From Plotosus lineatus (lineage: Eukaryota; Chordata; Actinopteri; Siluriformes; Plotosidae), in assembly GCA_024760905.1 (NCBI GenBank), contig CM045734.1:44306064-44370063 (forward strand): a DNA stretch of 64,000 nucleotides, given 5' to 3'. The notes beneath the pieces were generated by a model, which was given only the letters and a program-made list of their open reading frames with translations, did not search any database and was not told where the DNA came from. Position numbers and translations under genes: made by a program. Positions 1-11,191 of this stretch are shown here, one piece after another (position 1 is the first letter of the stretch; each line of letters begins with the position of its first letter).

Positions 1-260
1 GGATGCCCTTCCTGTCACAACCCTTTTTAGTAAGGGACAGAAACACACTGACGACTTTGCAGCTACTCTTTACGAAAGTCAGTAATGGTTCTTTTACATG
101 AACCTCTCACCATAGACAGTGAGAGACATGGCCTGCCTTTGATAACCCAGTTAGCTGCACTGGGGGGGGGACAGTGACAACCTTGTGGAGAGTGGGACTC
201 GAACCCCCAACCTTTGGATCAGCGATCCAGCGCCCTATACCACTAGACCACCACTGCCCC
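1..260 (-). mobile_element. SINE-A, cut by the window edge
   Basis: The minus strand reads the tRNA-like head (GGGCAGTGGTGGTCTAGTGG, from base 260 leftwards), the B-box-like GGGTTCGAGTCCC, a C-run, the body and the start of the RTE-derived 3' part. The rest lies outside the window. It interrupts a pogo-type MITE whose right part follows directly. Confidence 0.85.
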
Positions 261-640
261 CAATGCATATGTGTATATAATATCAATAAATACGTATTCA
301 ATGCTATAAATGCTTATAATAACAATTAAACATTCAAAAATAACGGATAAGATGTAAATAAAATATAAATACACACACATATAGACGCACGCACACACAG
401 ACGCGCACGTAACATAAAAATATAAGTAGTTTTGTTGGGGGGGGTATTTTGTTTTGGGTTTTTGTTTGTTTTGAGTTGTTTTTTTTGGATAATTGGCCTT
501 GCTTTGTGGTATTTTCCTTAACTTTTCCCCTATTTTTCCTTAATTTCCGTATTTTTTATTTTTCAATGAATATTTTTGAAAAACCCGCGATGCACTGAAG
601 CCGCAGGAACTGAAGCACGAAGTAGCGAGGGATCACTGTA
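261..640 (+). mobile_element. pogo/Tigger-type MITE, copy 1 (right part)
   Basis: This aligns along its length with the copies at 8431-8910 (inverted) and 18176-18608. The right end reads AAGTAGCGAGGGATCACTGTA and finishes in TA, as expected for a pogo-type element with a TA target duplication. The left part is lost to the SINE-A insertion and the window edge. It has no coding capacity. Confidence 0.7.
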
Positions 641-701
641 CTACTATCAGCATATATTTATGAATAAGCACCTGACTGTATTCAATGGGGATGTAAATTT
701 A

Positions 702-989
702 CTCATTCATTTTATGAACCGCTTAATTAGGGCCATGGGGAAGCTGGCACCCGTCTCAGCTGACTCTGGGCAAGGGCATCACAGGGTAGAAACACACTTG
801 ACAGAAGTCAGCAATGGTTCTTTTACATGCCTCGCACCATACACAGTGATTTCCTTTGATAACCCAGTTAGCTGCGCTGGTTCGACAGCAGTAACAACCA
901 ATTGATAGTGCGGCTTGAACCACCGCCCCCCCCCATCCCCCCAACTTTGGGATCAGTAATCCAGCACCCTTCCACCGGACTACCCTGAT
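702..989 (-). mobile_element. SINE-B, diverged
   Basis: On the minus strand the order is tRNA-like head, the body ending in AAAAGAACCATTGCTGAC, then the SINE-D type tail (GCCAGCTTCCCC, CCTAATTAAGCGGTT, AAAATGAATGA). The head has many substitutions, so this is an old copy. Confidence 0.75.
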
Positions 990-1019
990 GTAAACTTAAT
1001 CGGTTTGAATCCAATAGAC

Positions 1020-1694
1020 CAGTGGTTCTTAACCTTGTTGGCGGTTCTGAACCAGTTTCAGATGGGCATTCACCGAACCCTTCTTTATTGAAAAATAAAA
1101 TATGATTTTTTTTCAAATTCAAGACAAAGGTATATGTTTTCCTGGGGCGCCAAAATGAACCGTGCATTACCCTCACTGTGTTCAAAGAACAAAACCAATA
1201 CAATGCATGAACTCTCAACAAATTACAAACCTTTTCACAAAGACATGACCTCATTTAATCTTACCATCCTGAAATGGTTTTAATTTTTAACCTTATGATT
1301 CCAATAATGAACTTATTGTATTTATATTATTTATTATTTTGAACATTTCAACACACACCCATCACCTACTGTCCATCAGGCTACAATAATAATGAATATT
1401 TACTGCAAATCAGTGTGACTTCTGCTGTTGTCTTTGAGAGACCAGTTCAGGAATACATGGCTTCACCTTGGACAGTCCCACTCTCATGTCATTTTCACAG
1501 CAACGTCTGTTCCTTTTCTTTATTTTTATGTCCAACATCCTCGAAAAGAATTGTTCGCAGAGATATGTCGTAACAAATGGTATACAATTGACGTCACGTA
1601 TATGAGTCGGGTGTGTGTCTTGGCCTCCGCCGAACCCCTGAGACTGACTCACCGAACCCCTAGGGTTCGATCGAACCCAGGTTAAGAACCACTG
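1020..1694 (-). mobile_element. hAT transposon, internally deleted, with exact ends
   Basis: The element begins CAGTGGTTCTTAACCTTG and ends with its near-perfect inverse, CCAGGTTAAGAACCACTG. It is flanked by a perfect 8-bp duplication, CAATAGAC (1012-1019 and 1695-1702). Terminal CAGTGG and an 8-bp duplication are hallmarks of the hAT superfamily. At 675 bp it is too short for a full transposase and keeps only the C-terminal coding remnant on the minus strand. Confidence 0.9.
1410..1538 (-). pseudogene. hAT transposase C-terminal remnant
   Basis: The last 42 codons before a TGA stop read a basic stretch (IKIKKRNRRC), then ENDMRVGLSKVKPCIPELV and a terminal QRQQQKSH. Vertebrate ZBED/Charlie-like hAT transposases typically end in a similar K-rich, ENDLRVALS, IPELV, SH pattern in the dimerisation region. 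The catalytic region and BED finger are absent, so this is a fossil. Confidence 0.7.
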
Positions 1695-1702
1695 CAATAG
1701 AC

Positions 1703-2165
1703 CAATAACTCAATAACTCAAAAGTAAATCTGCCTACAACTACTGTGTTCCATTATTGTGAAATTCTGAAATAAAAAGCTGAGTAAGTGGCAACAGATAG
1801 ACAAAATATTCATGTACAATTCTAAGTAATGGCTCTAAGTGTGGATGGCTTACACTCCAACAGAACTGTACACTGAGGGAAACAGTAGAATTTGTTGACA
1901 GAGGCAGGGTCCCTTGTTGCAAATGTGAATATCTTGTTCTAGGATGTTGTTTTTAAACTGTGACTTGACAAGGAGCTGTTCTTCAACTTTCACTGCAGCT
2001 GAAATGTTTTCCATATGCTGATGTTACTGTTGATTGTCAGCAGAACAACATGCACATTGTACAGCAAAATTGTTTTTGGTTCTGTATGCCTTGCTTTTTC
2101 TTGGCCAATCATAGTACAGCACAAGAAAATAAATGACAGATTTTTCCAGCCTTTAAGATCAAAGA
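1703..2165. other. no recognised feature
   Basis: AT-rich sequence without a convincing open frame, terminal repeat or SINE motif. Confidence 0.5.
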
Positions 2166-2571
2166 CTTTGTTTGGAATCCGCTGATGTCGCTCCTGAGTG
2201 GCGCGTCAACAAGGAGCGTGACCAATAACCTGGAGATCGCGAGTTTGAATCCAGGTTGATGCCACAGCCATCCTTGACCAGAAGTCCATTGGAGCTAATT
2301 AACTGAGCTCTCAAGGGAGGCAGGGATGGAATATGCTTACTTTCCTGTCGCTCACAATGATCATCAACCAATCATGGGCGTCTGTGAGCTAATTCGGAAG
2401 GGGCTGATCTGTCTTATAGAGGGTGTGGTGTTCCTTTGTTTAAATATACAGTACTGAAAAAATCAACACGTGCTGAACTTTAATCTTCAAATGAATGAGG
2501 ATATAGTACAGTATTAATATCCAGATACCTTACTTATAAACCCCCAATATCTGAAGTTTTTTACTCCCTTT
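2166..2571 (+). mobile_element. SINE-C (tRNA-like head with long 3' flank)
   Basis: It starts with a tRNA-like segment (CTCCTGAGTGGCGCGTCAAC, then GAGTTTGAATCC as a B-box), followed by GCCACAGCCATCCTTGACCA and GAAGTCCATTGGAGCTAATT. The last motif resembles the 'gattgggagtcc' body of salmonid-type tRNA SINEs, recalled from general knowledge. A diverged relative is at 27556-27800. Confidence 0.55.
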
Positions 2572-2910
2572 GAGATCACGAGTTTGAATCCAGGTTGATG
2601 CCACAGCCATCCTTGACCAGAAGTCCATTGGAGCTAATTAACTGAGCTCTCAAGGGAGGCAGGGATGGAATATGCTTACTTTCCTGTCGCTCACAATGAT
2701 CATCAACCAATCATGGGCGTCTGTGAGCTAATTCGGAAGGGGCTGATCTGTCTTATAGAGGGTGTGGTGTTCCTTTGTTTAAATATACAGTACTGAAAAA
2801 ATCAACACGTGCTGAACTTTAATCTTCAAATGAATGAGGATATAGTACAGTATTAATATCCAGATACCTTACTTATAAACCCCCAATATCTGAAGTTTTT
2901 TACTCCCTTT
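2233..2910 (+). repeat. 339-bp near-perfect tandem duplication
   Basis: Bases 2233-2571 are repeated as 2572-2910 at an offset of 339. I find one difference (CGCGAG versus CACGAG). The unit contains the SINE-C body and its AT-rich 3' flank. Such identity implies a recent duplication, or an assembly artefact. Confidence 0.9.
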
Positions 2911-3324
2911 GATGAATTCTGTTGATATTCACATGATTCTATCACAAGAATTCAAAAGAAAGGGAGCGAGTGAAGGAAATGCATGTCACACTAACCCTGG
3001 AATGACACATCGCCTTCCTTCCTGTCCATGTGTCTGAACATTTTGCTGACATCGAAAACGACTTTTATCTAGCCTGGGGAACGGAGGAGGTAACAGATTT
3101 CTACAAAGATATGTACAGAATTAAAACAAAATGTAAAAAAGAATTTAAGATAAAATAGTATGAAGTGAAGTTTCTTGTGAAATCATCCTTGAGTTTTGCT
3201 TTACAACAGGATTGGAAAATATATTTTTTAATAATCTAGATTTCATTTGTGAGTCTATGTCGGTTAGACAAAAATATGGTGTCTGATTAAGGGTAAGCAT
3301 TTATGTAGAAAATGTAATTATGTA
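2911..3324. other. no recognised feature
   Basis: AT-rich, no open frame of note, no repeat boundary seen. Confidence 0.5.
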
Positions 3325-3640
3325 GGGTGGCACGGTGACGTAGTGGTTAGCACGTCCACCTTACTGCAAGAAGGCCTGGGTTCAAGTCCCGGCCTGGCCA
3401 TTTCTGTGTGGAGTTCGCATGTTCTTTCTGTGCTTGCGTGGGTTTCCTCCCACAGTCGAAAAACTTGAACAGTAGGTTGATTGCCCCTGGTTGTGAGTGT
3501 GAATGGTTCTGTCAGTGTTGGCTCTGTGATGACCTGGCAAGCTGTCCAGGGTGTACCTTGCCCTTGCCTAGAGCCGGCTGAGATGGGCACAAGCCTCCCT
3601 GAAACCCTAATTAGAATTAAGCAGTTCAGAAAATGAATGG
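3325..3640 (+). mobile_element. SINE-D, full length
   Basis: Head GGTGGCACGGTGACGTAGTG, B-box GGGTTCAAGTCCC, the body with GTGTGGAGTTCGCATGTTCT and GGTTTCCTCCCACAGTC, then CTGGCAAGCTGTCCAGGGTG and a 3' tail AATTAAGCAGTTCAG plus AAAATGAATGG. This copy shows the family layout without the internal (CA)n expansion. Confidence 0.85.
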
Positions 3641-3959
3641 CTTTATGCAGTTTGCAAGAAAAAATGGTATCATAGCCACCTAAGACCCAAACGCCACGGT
3701 TACAAATCTTGCTATTTCTCCACAAAGCTTCTGTTTCTTACAACCAGATTACGTACGACTAAATTTCTTCATGTCTGCAAACAGGAAGCGCTTTGGCAAA
3801 AGAGTGATACTCAATGGTCCTCATATGATGAAATTACAAGGACATAATGAACGTGATATAAGGTATAGGAGCAGATCTGGGGGTTCTCAGGCATAGATAG
3901 TTCTGGTAAACCCTGATGATTTGAATGGTTTCACTACCTCACTCTCAATGCTCACCCCA

Positions 3960-4246
3960 CTCCCACTCTCCACAAGGTTGTCACTGTCCCCCCCAGTGCG
4001 GCTAACTGGGTTATCAAAGGCGGGCCATGTCTCTCACTGTCTATGGTGAGAGGCATGTAAAAGAACCATTGCTGACTTTCGTAAAGAGTAGGCTGCAAAG
4101 TCGCCAGTGTGTTTCTGTCCCTTGCTAAAAAGGGTTGTGACAGGAAGGGCATCCGACGTAAAAACCTATGCCAAATCAAACATGCGAATCAGATGATTCG
4201 CTGTGGTGACTCCCGAGTAAAAGGGAAAAAGCCGAAAGGAAGACAG
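3960..4246 (+). mobile_element. SINE-A, 5'-truncated
   Basis: A perfect 19-bp duplication ACTCTCAATGCTCACCCCA (3941-3959 and 4247-4265) flanks it. It starts inside the tRNA-like head, so the A-box is missing, and ends GCCGAAAGGAAGACAG. Truncation at the 5' end with a direct repeat is the signature of target-primed reverse transcription. Confidence 0.9.
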
Positions 4247-4354
4247 ACTCTCAATGCTCACCCCATCCTTTGACAATGGAGTGGCTGATGTCACAAGGTG
4301 CCCTCATGTAGCTGTTCACTCTTTCCAATTATGCTGCTGTAGTCAGTAACACCA

Positions 4355-7300
4355 GAGGCACTAACCAGTGTCTCTCCCCCTCATGCCGGTCCCAAGCTCG
4401 GAGAAATGCAGAGGGTTGTGTCAGGAAGGGCATCTGACGTAAAACCAATGCCAATTATTTATGATGCAAATCAAAAGTATTACCTCCATACCGGATCGGT
4501 CGAGGCCCGGGTTAACAACGACCGCCATCAGTGCTGTCAATCAACAGGGTGCTGATGGAAATTGGACTACTGTTGGTCGAAGACGTCGAAGAAGGAGAGG
4601 TGGGAGGCGTGTCCGTAGGCAGAGAGAGAAGAGGAAAGGCATGAGTCTAGGACTGAGAGTGGGGACTTTGAATGTTGGAACAATGCACAGAAAAGGTAGA
4701 GAGCTGGTTGACATGATGCAGAGGAGGAAGGTGGACATACTGTGTGTTCAGGAGACCAGGTGGAAAGGTAGCAAAGCTAAAAGCTTAGGAGCAGGGCTTA
4801 AGCTATTTTATCACGGTGTGGATGGGAAGAGAAATGGAGTCGGAGTCATCTTGAAGGAGGAGTTTGTCAGGAATGTTCTAAAAGTGAAAAGAGTGTCAGA
4901 CAGAGTGATGAGTCTCAAGTTAGAAATTGAAGGTGTAATGCTCAATGTTGTTAGTGCTTATGCCCCACAGGCAGGATGTGAGCTAGAAGAGAAGGAGAGA
5001 TTCTGGAGTGACTTAGATGAAGTGATGCAGAGTACCACCAGAGGTGAAAGAGTGGTCATTGGTGCAGACTTCAATGGACATGTTGGTGCAGGCAACAGAG
5101 GGGACGAGGAAGTGATGGGCAGGTTTGGTATCCAGGACAGGAACGCAGAAGGACAGATGTTGATAGATTTTGCAAAAAGGATGGAAATGGCTGTGGTGAA
5201 TACTTTCTTCCAGAAGAAACAGGAGCATAGGGTGACTTATAAAAGCGGAGGTAGGAGCACACAGGTAGACTACAGCTTGTATAGGCGATGTAATTTGAAG
5301 GAAGTCAGTGACTGCAAAGTCATAGTGGGTGAGAGTGTTGCCACACAGCATAGGATGGTGGTGTGCAGGATGACTCTGATGGTGAGAAAGGTGAAAAAGG
5401 CAAAGGCAGAGCAGAAGACAAAGTGGTGGAAGCTGAAAAAGGAAGAGTGTCGTGTTGTCTTCAAGGAGGAGTTGAAACAGGCTTTGGGTGGCCAGGAAGT
5501 GCTTCCAAATGACTGGACAACCACAGCAAATGTGATCAGGGACACAGGTAGGAGAGTACTTGGTGTGTCCTCTGGAAGGAAAGTAGATAAGGAGACTTGG
5601 TGGTGGAATGAGGAAGTGCAGGAGTGTGTACAAAGGAAGAGGTTAGCCAAGAGGAAGTGGGACATTGAGAGGACCGAAGACAGTAAACAGGAGTACAGGG
5701 AGACACAGCGTAAGGCGAAAGTAGCAGTGGCTAAGGCCAAACAGAGGGCGTATGATGACTTGTATGATAGGTTGGATAGTAAAGAGGGAGAAAATGATCT
5801 ATACAGGTTGGCACAGCAGAGAAATAGAGATGGGAAGGACGTGAAGCAAGTTAGATTGATAAAGGACAGAGAGGGAACTGTATTGACTAATGACAGAAGT
5901 GTGCTGGGAAGATGGAAAGAGTACTTTGAAGAGCTGATGAATGAGGAAAATGAGAGAGAAAAAAGAGTAGAAGAGGTAACCATTGAGGAGCAGGATGTAG
6001 CAAAGATCAGTAAGGGTGAAGTGAGAAGGGCATTGAAGAGAATGAAGAATGGAAAGGCAGTTGGTCCTGATGATATACCTGTGGAGGTATGGAAGTGTCT
6101 AGGAGAGGTAGCAGTAGATTTTCTGACAAGAACATTCAACAAGGTACTAGAGAGTCAGCAGATGCCGGAGGAGTGGAGGAGAAGTGTGCTGGTGCCCATC
6201 TTTAAGAACAAGGGAGACGTGCAGAGTTGCAGCAACTACAGAGGGATAAAGTTGATGAGCCATACGATGAAGTTATGGGAAAGAATAGTGGAAGCTAGAC
6301 TAAGGGCAGAGGTCAGCATTTGTGAACAACAGTTTGGTTTCATGCCAAGAAAGAGCACCACAGATGCAATGTTTGCCTTGAGGATGTTAATAGAGAAGTA
6401 CAGAGAAGGTCAGAGGGAGCTATTGTGCCTTTGTGGATCTGGAAAAAGCATATGACAGGGTGCCAAGAGAAGAACTGTGGTATTGCATGAGGAAGTCTGG
6501 AGTGGCAGAGAAGTATGTTAGAGTGGTGCAGGACATGTATGAGAGATGTAAGACAGTGGTGAGGTGTGCTGTTGGTGTGACCGACGAATTCAAGGTGGAG
6601 GTGGGACTGCATCAAGGGTCAGCTCTGAGCCCCTTCTTGTTTGCTATGGTGATGGACAGGCTGACAGACGAGGTGAGACAAGAATCTCCATGGACTATGA
6701 TGTTTGCAGATGACATCGTGATCTGTAGTGAGAGCAGAGAACAAGTGCAGGAAAATCTAGAGAGGTGGAGGTATGCCCTGGAAAGGAGGGGAATGAAGGT
6801 TAGCCTCAGAAAATCAGAATACATGTGTGTGAATGAGAAGGACCCAGGAGGAACGGTGGTGTTACAGGGAGCAGAGATAATGAAGGTGGAGGATTTTAAG
6901 TACTTAGGCTCAACAATCCAGAGCAATGGAGAGTGTGGAAAAGAGGTGAAGAAGCGTGTGCAGGCAGGCTGGAATGGTTGAAGAAAAGTATCCGGTGTGA
7001 TGTGCGATAGGAGAGTGTCAGCAAGAATGAAGGGAAAAGTGTACAAGATGGTGGTGAGGCCAGCGATGTTGTATGGCTTAGAAACAGTGGCGCTGAGGAA
7101 AAGGCAGGAGGCAGAGCTGGAGGTAGCGGAGATGAAAATGTTGAGGTTCTCCCTGGGAGTAACGAGGATGGATAGGATCAGAAATGAGTATATCAGAGGG
7201 ACAGCCCACGTAAGATGTTTTGGAGACAAAGTCAGAGAGGCTAGCTTGAGATGGTTTGGACATGTACAGAGGAGGGATAGTGAGTATATTGGCAGTAGGA

Positions 7301-7487
7301 TGCTGAGGTTGGAACTACCAGGCAGAAGGCCTCGAGGAAGACCGAAGAAGAGATTTATGGATGTGGTGAAGGAAGACATGAAGGTCGTTGGAGTCAGAAA
7401 AGAAGATGCGGAGGACAGGGTGAGGTGGAGGCGGATGATTTGCTGTGGCGACCCCTGAAGGGAGCAGCCGAAAGTAAAAGAAGAACT
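4355..7487 (+). mobile_element. RTE-clade LINE, copy R1, nearly full length
   Basis: A non-LTR retrotransposon with an apurinic-like endonuclease followed by reverse transcriptase in one frame. The short 5' leader has the motifs CCAGTGTCTCTCCC and AGGAAGGGCATCTGACGT shared with R3 and R5. The 3' noncoding part is only about 30 bp (CCCTGAAGGGAGCAGCCGAA then AAGAAGAA), typical of RTE elements, which lack a long poly-A. I see no clear target-site duplication. Confidence 0.9.
4461..7458 (+). pseudogene. RTE endonuclease/reverse transcriptase ORF of R1 (broken)
   Basis: The first frame (4461-6455, 664 codons) contains the endonuclease: GTLNVGTM, LCVQETRWKG, NVVSAYAPQ, VIGADFNGHVG and QHRMVVCRM. 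The reverse transcriptase begins with [11 protein letters not shown] and FGFMPRKSTTDA. A 2-base deletion near 6420, compared with R3, shifts the frame. The second piece (6433-6981) carries [22 protein letters not shown] and the catalytic FADD (6703-6714). A TGA at 6979-6981 replaces the TGG tryptophan of R3. The third piece (6997-7458) has the C-terminal domain GRRPRGRPKKRFMDVV and ends ICCGDP. Predicted database copies of this protein are often named craniofacial development protein 2-like, a misnomer from the endonuclease domain. One frameshift and one stop make it inactive. Confidence 0.9.
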
Positions 7488-8034
7488 AGTAATCTCTCTT
7501 TTTTAACTATTAAACTGTTATGAGCATACTGAACACCTCCCCCCATTTTTGTTGAGGTACACATGCTACTTCTGATATATGAGTGATCCTGATGCTTCTG
7601 CTTTCTGAATCCCGTGATCCATCCCAATCTGCTACTACCGGTTGTACTTATTTTAAAAACCCCTCAGTCCTGCTGAGATGAGGTTTCACTGCTGGTGATA
7701 TAAACTCTTTTGCTACAATGATTCATCACGACAATTACTATAATAGTTATACCATGTAATATTTTATGTTAAACTATAGTGAAGTTTCTGCTACATGGTT
7801 TGTATTTTTATCTGGGTTCACCCACATGAGGATGAATTTCTTCCTCATGTCTTCTGATTAAGTTTTTCCTTGCCACCATCAGCTCAGGCTTGATCATTGG
7901 GGATGTGTAGGGTTGAGAGAGAAATGTTTAAATTGTTTAAAAGCTGTTTTGCAACAATTTAAATGATAAAGGTTCTATAAAAATAAGACTAAATCGAATA
8001 TAATTGGGAGGAAATCTGATGTCCCCGCATGAGG
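7488..8034. other. no recognised feature
   Basis: AT-rich spacer between R1 and a SINE-D. No supported gene or repeat. Confidence 0.5.
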
Positions 8035-8300
8035 ACAGAGGGGTCTTAAGAGGATTATGGTTAGCACATCTGCCCCACAGCAAGAAGGTTCTGGGTTCAA
8101 GTCTCTGGCTGGATACTCTAGTTTTATCCCGCAGTTCAAAATGCACATGAAGCTAATTGGACATTCCAAATTGCCCTTAGGCATGAGTGTAAATAAAAGT
8201 TTGTTTGTATTTACCGTGCAACGACCTGGCAAACTGTGCATGGTATACAACAAATTTGCACAGAGTCGCCTGAGATAGGCTCCAGCAACTCAATGACCCC
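8035..8300 (+). mobile_element. SINE-D, diverged
   Basis: GGTTAGCACATCTGCCCCAC, CAGCAAGAAGGTTCTGGGTT, GCTAATTGGACATTCCAAAT and CGACCTGGCAAACTGTGCAT occur in the family order. Parts of the middle body are deleted. Confidence 0.7.
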
Positions 8301-8378
8301 AGTAGGCTTAATAAATTTAGCAAATGGATTTGCAGATAGTAAAATGTCACATAAGATAAAAATACATGAGTAATTCAG

Positions 8379-8379
8379 G

Positions 8380-8430
<51 letters not shown>
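8379..8430 (+). repeat. (TTA)n microsatellite, left part
   Basis: A TTA run that resumes at 8911, after the MITE. The MITE therefore inserted into a TTA microsatellite at a TA dinucleotide. Confidence 0.85.
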
Positions 8431-8433
<3 letters not shown>

Positions 8434-8907
8434 AGTGATCCTTCGCTACTTCGTGCCTCAGCTCCTGCGGCTTTAGTGCCTCATGGATTTTTCAAAAAAG
8501 ATTGATCTAAAAATAAAAATATAAGGAAATTAAGGAAAAATAGGGAAAAGATTAAGGAAAATGCCACAAAACAAGGCCAATTATGCAAAAAACCCCAAAC
8601 AAACAAAAACAAACAAAAAAAACTTTCCAAACCCCCCCCCAACAAAACTGCGTACAGTACTTTCGTTTTTATGTGAGGTGCGCATCTGTATGCGTGTGTA
8701 TTCATATTTTATTTATATCTTATGCATTATTTTTGAATGTTTAATTGTTATTATAAGCATTTATAGCATTGAATATATATTTATTGATATTATATACATA
8801 TATACATGTACGCATACATCAATCACGGGGGTTGATCATACTTTGCAGAAATCGGCGGTCGCGGAAGGGTCTTGGTCCCCATTAACCGCAGAAAGTGAGA
8901 GATCCCT

Positions 8908-8910
<3 letters not shown>
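8431..8910 (-). mobile_element. pogo/Tigger-type MITE, copy 2, complete
   Basis: It runs from TACAGTGATCCTTCGCTACT to GAGAGATCCCTGTA. The terminal inverted repeats begin CAGTGATC / CAGGGATC and are bounded by TA. It is the inverted homologue of copies 1 and 3, including the GGCCAATTATGC and GTGAGGTGCGCATCTG blocks. It has no transposase. Confidence 0.75.
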
Positions 8911-8947
<37 letters not shown>

Positions 8948-8960
8948 CATCACCGTGCCG

Positions 8961-9005
<45 letters not shown>

Positions 9006-9027
9006 CCATCATCATCATTATTATTAC
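8911..9027 (+). repeat. (TTA)n then (TCA)n microsatellites
   Basis: TTA units to about 8946, a short ACCGTGCCG interruption, then TCA units to about 9018 and a few TTA units. Confidence 0.85.
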
Positions 9028-10105
9028 AAGAGGCTGATGAACCTTTTTCAAAAATCATTTCAATCTGGTTGATTATTTTTATGCGTATCGTACCTTCAAC
9101 GCTATAATTCAAATTAAGCACATTTCCAAGTCAAGCCTGCAGTTCACCCTTCCCCCAATTCAAGGTTAAAGATGAGGAGTATCTTTATCTGCTCTCCTGA
9201 CATTCTTAATAATCTTATCATAAACACTTGTAGATAGTGTAAACCTTTTGAGTTACGCCCTTTCTGGTTGTGGGATAACCAGCAAACAGCTTGGAGAACC
9301 TAGAACCTGCACATATTTTCTCTACACACTACTCCAGTAGTAAATGTTTTACCAGACATTACAAGAGACGAGCCATCCACCTACAGTACTACAGGCTCAG
9401 GCTGTGGAACATTGTTGCCATGGCAGAATCAACTGCTTTGTGTTCATCTCACACTTTGACTGTTTAAACAGCAGCTCTGAGTCATCCACTGACCTCTGAA
9501 GGTATTCTTCTCCAAAAAAAGCAAGAGAGAAGAAGAGCAGATGAAGAAATATTAATGCAGTGGAAAATCCATGAGCGATTTAAGGCTCTCTATCTGGGAA
9601 CGACTTTCATGACTTCCTGGAAAGTCGTTCATTCTTCCGAGGCATCCAGAGTTTATGGGTCACATGGTTTCACCTCATCTTTCACCCCCGATTTCCACTC
9701 ACAAGAACTTCTTTAACAGGAAGGGGATCACTGATAAAGCCTACATTCATCATGGGGTTGTAATCTGATGAATTTTTGAAATGTAGATGTTCAGTCTGTT
9801 CTTTGTGCTTACTGTAGTGAAACACTGATGTGTCTTTGTGGCTGAATTGCATCAGGCCAAATGTTTAGGGTTACAATGGAGGCAGCATATCAAAGGCAAT
9901 TGTTTTGCAGAGGGTCTTAGTGATGCCCGATGAGGCAAAAAGATCCACGACTGTGTTAATAGTCTAAAAGTTTTTACATTTCTCTTGAGATTTATTGAAA
10001 TCGGCAGGGTCAGTTTTTCAGCTAATTGTGCACAAACATTCTGAGTTTGAGAGCCAGGGATTGCGTGGAGTTTTGCTATAATCTCATTCATTCTTTTGCC
10101 AAACC
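9028..10105. other. apparently unique noncoding sequence
   Basis: One of the longest stretches here without a recognisable repeat. No open frame looks coding. Alignment to other fish would show whether it is conserved noncoding DNA. Confidence 0.45.
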
Positions 10106-10209
10106 TCTTAAATCTATCTGGGTCACAGGGAGGAACTTATCTCAGCTGACTCTCGGCAAAAGGCAGAGTACACCCTGAACAGTTTGCCATCCCATCACAG
10201 GGCAACACA

Positions 10210-10250
<41 letters not shown>

Positions 10251-10832
10251 CCATTCACTTTCATATCATCATCAGTTCATTTTCTGTAACCGCTTAATCC
10301 TAATTAGGGTCACGGGGAGGCTGGCGCCCATCCCAGCCAACTCCGGGCGAGGGCAGGGTACACCCTGAACAGCTCACCAGGCAATCGCAGGGCGGAAACA
10401 CGTTGATGGCTTTGCAGCCTACTCTTGTCGAAAGTCAGCAATGGTTCTCTTGTATGCTTCACACCATAGACAGTGAGAGACATGGCCGGCCTTTGATAAC
10501 TCAGTCAGTTGCACTGGGGGGGACAGTGACAACCTTGTGGAGAGTGGGACTCAAACCCCCAATCTTAGGATCAGCGATCCAGCACCTATACCACTAGGCC
10601 ACCGCTGCCCTCACTTTCATATGTATGGTAAATTTGGAACAACCCATGTCAGCCTAATGTGCACATCTTTGGACTTTGGGAGGGAATTTGAATACTCAGA
10701 GGCAGCACCCAACAGCAGGAAGACATGAAACTGCACACAGAAATGCCTTCACTGTGCATGGGACTCAAACCCCACACCTCCTTACTATGAGGCAGACATG
10801 CTAATCACTATGCTACAATGCCACCTGCGTCT
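10106..10832 (-). mobile_element. SINE-D split by a SINE-B
   Basis: On the minus strand the head and body lie at 10832-10623 and the 3' part at 10255-10106, with (CA)n at 10212-10247 in the middle of the element. The SINE-B at 10267-10610 separates the halves. Confidence 0.8.
10267..10610 (-). mobile_element. SINE-B, full length, 12-bp duplication
   Basis: A perfect TCACTTTCATAT duplication (10255-10266 and 10611-10622) defines exact ends and a length of 344 bp. The minus strand reads head, body, CCCTGCGATTGCCTGG, CCTAATTAGGATTAAGCGGT and a short (ATG)n tail. It inserted into an older SINE-D. Confidence 0.92.
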
Positions 10833-11107
10833 CATAGTTGTACAGCAAAATGGACTAAAACTATTGTAAATTATGATGATCCAACATGGCAACGAATGAA
10901 ATAATAGATTTAGAATAGTAGTTCTTGTTGTAAATTTCAACCAATGAACCAAAAACAAACACACAAACTGGTGATATCCTTCTCCAGATGTTCGGCTCCA
11001 AAGTCTCCTGAAAGGTCAGCAAACTGCAAAGAACAATTTCTTACATCATATCCTCTTCTCCACAATTCTATCGTCACTCAAGCTGCCTAGAAACTGCACA
11101 GCAAAAA

Positions 11108-11191
<84 letters not shown>

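Noticed and set aside
5013..6142. Long minus-strand frames (206 and 290 codons) opposite R1, repeated opposite R2, R3 and R5
   Set aside because: They are antisense shadows of the RTE coding region, rich in Ser, Leu and Phe. Similar frames appear in every copy because codon bias of the sense strand avoids antisense stops.
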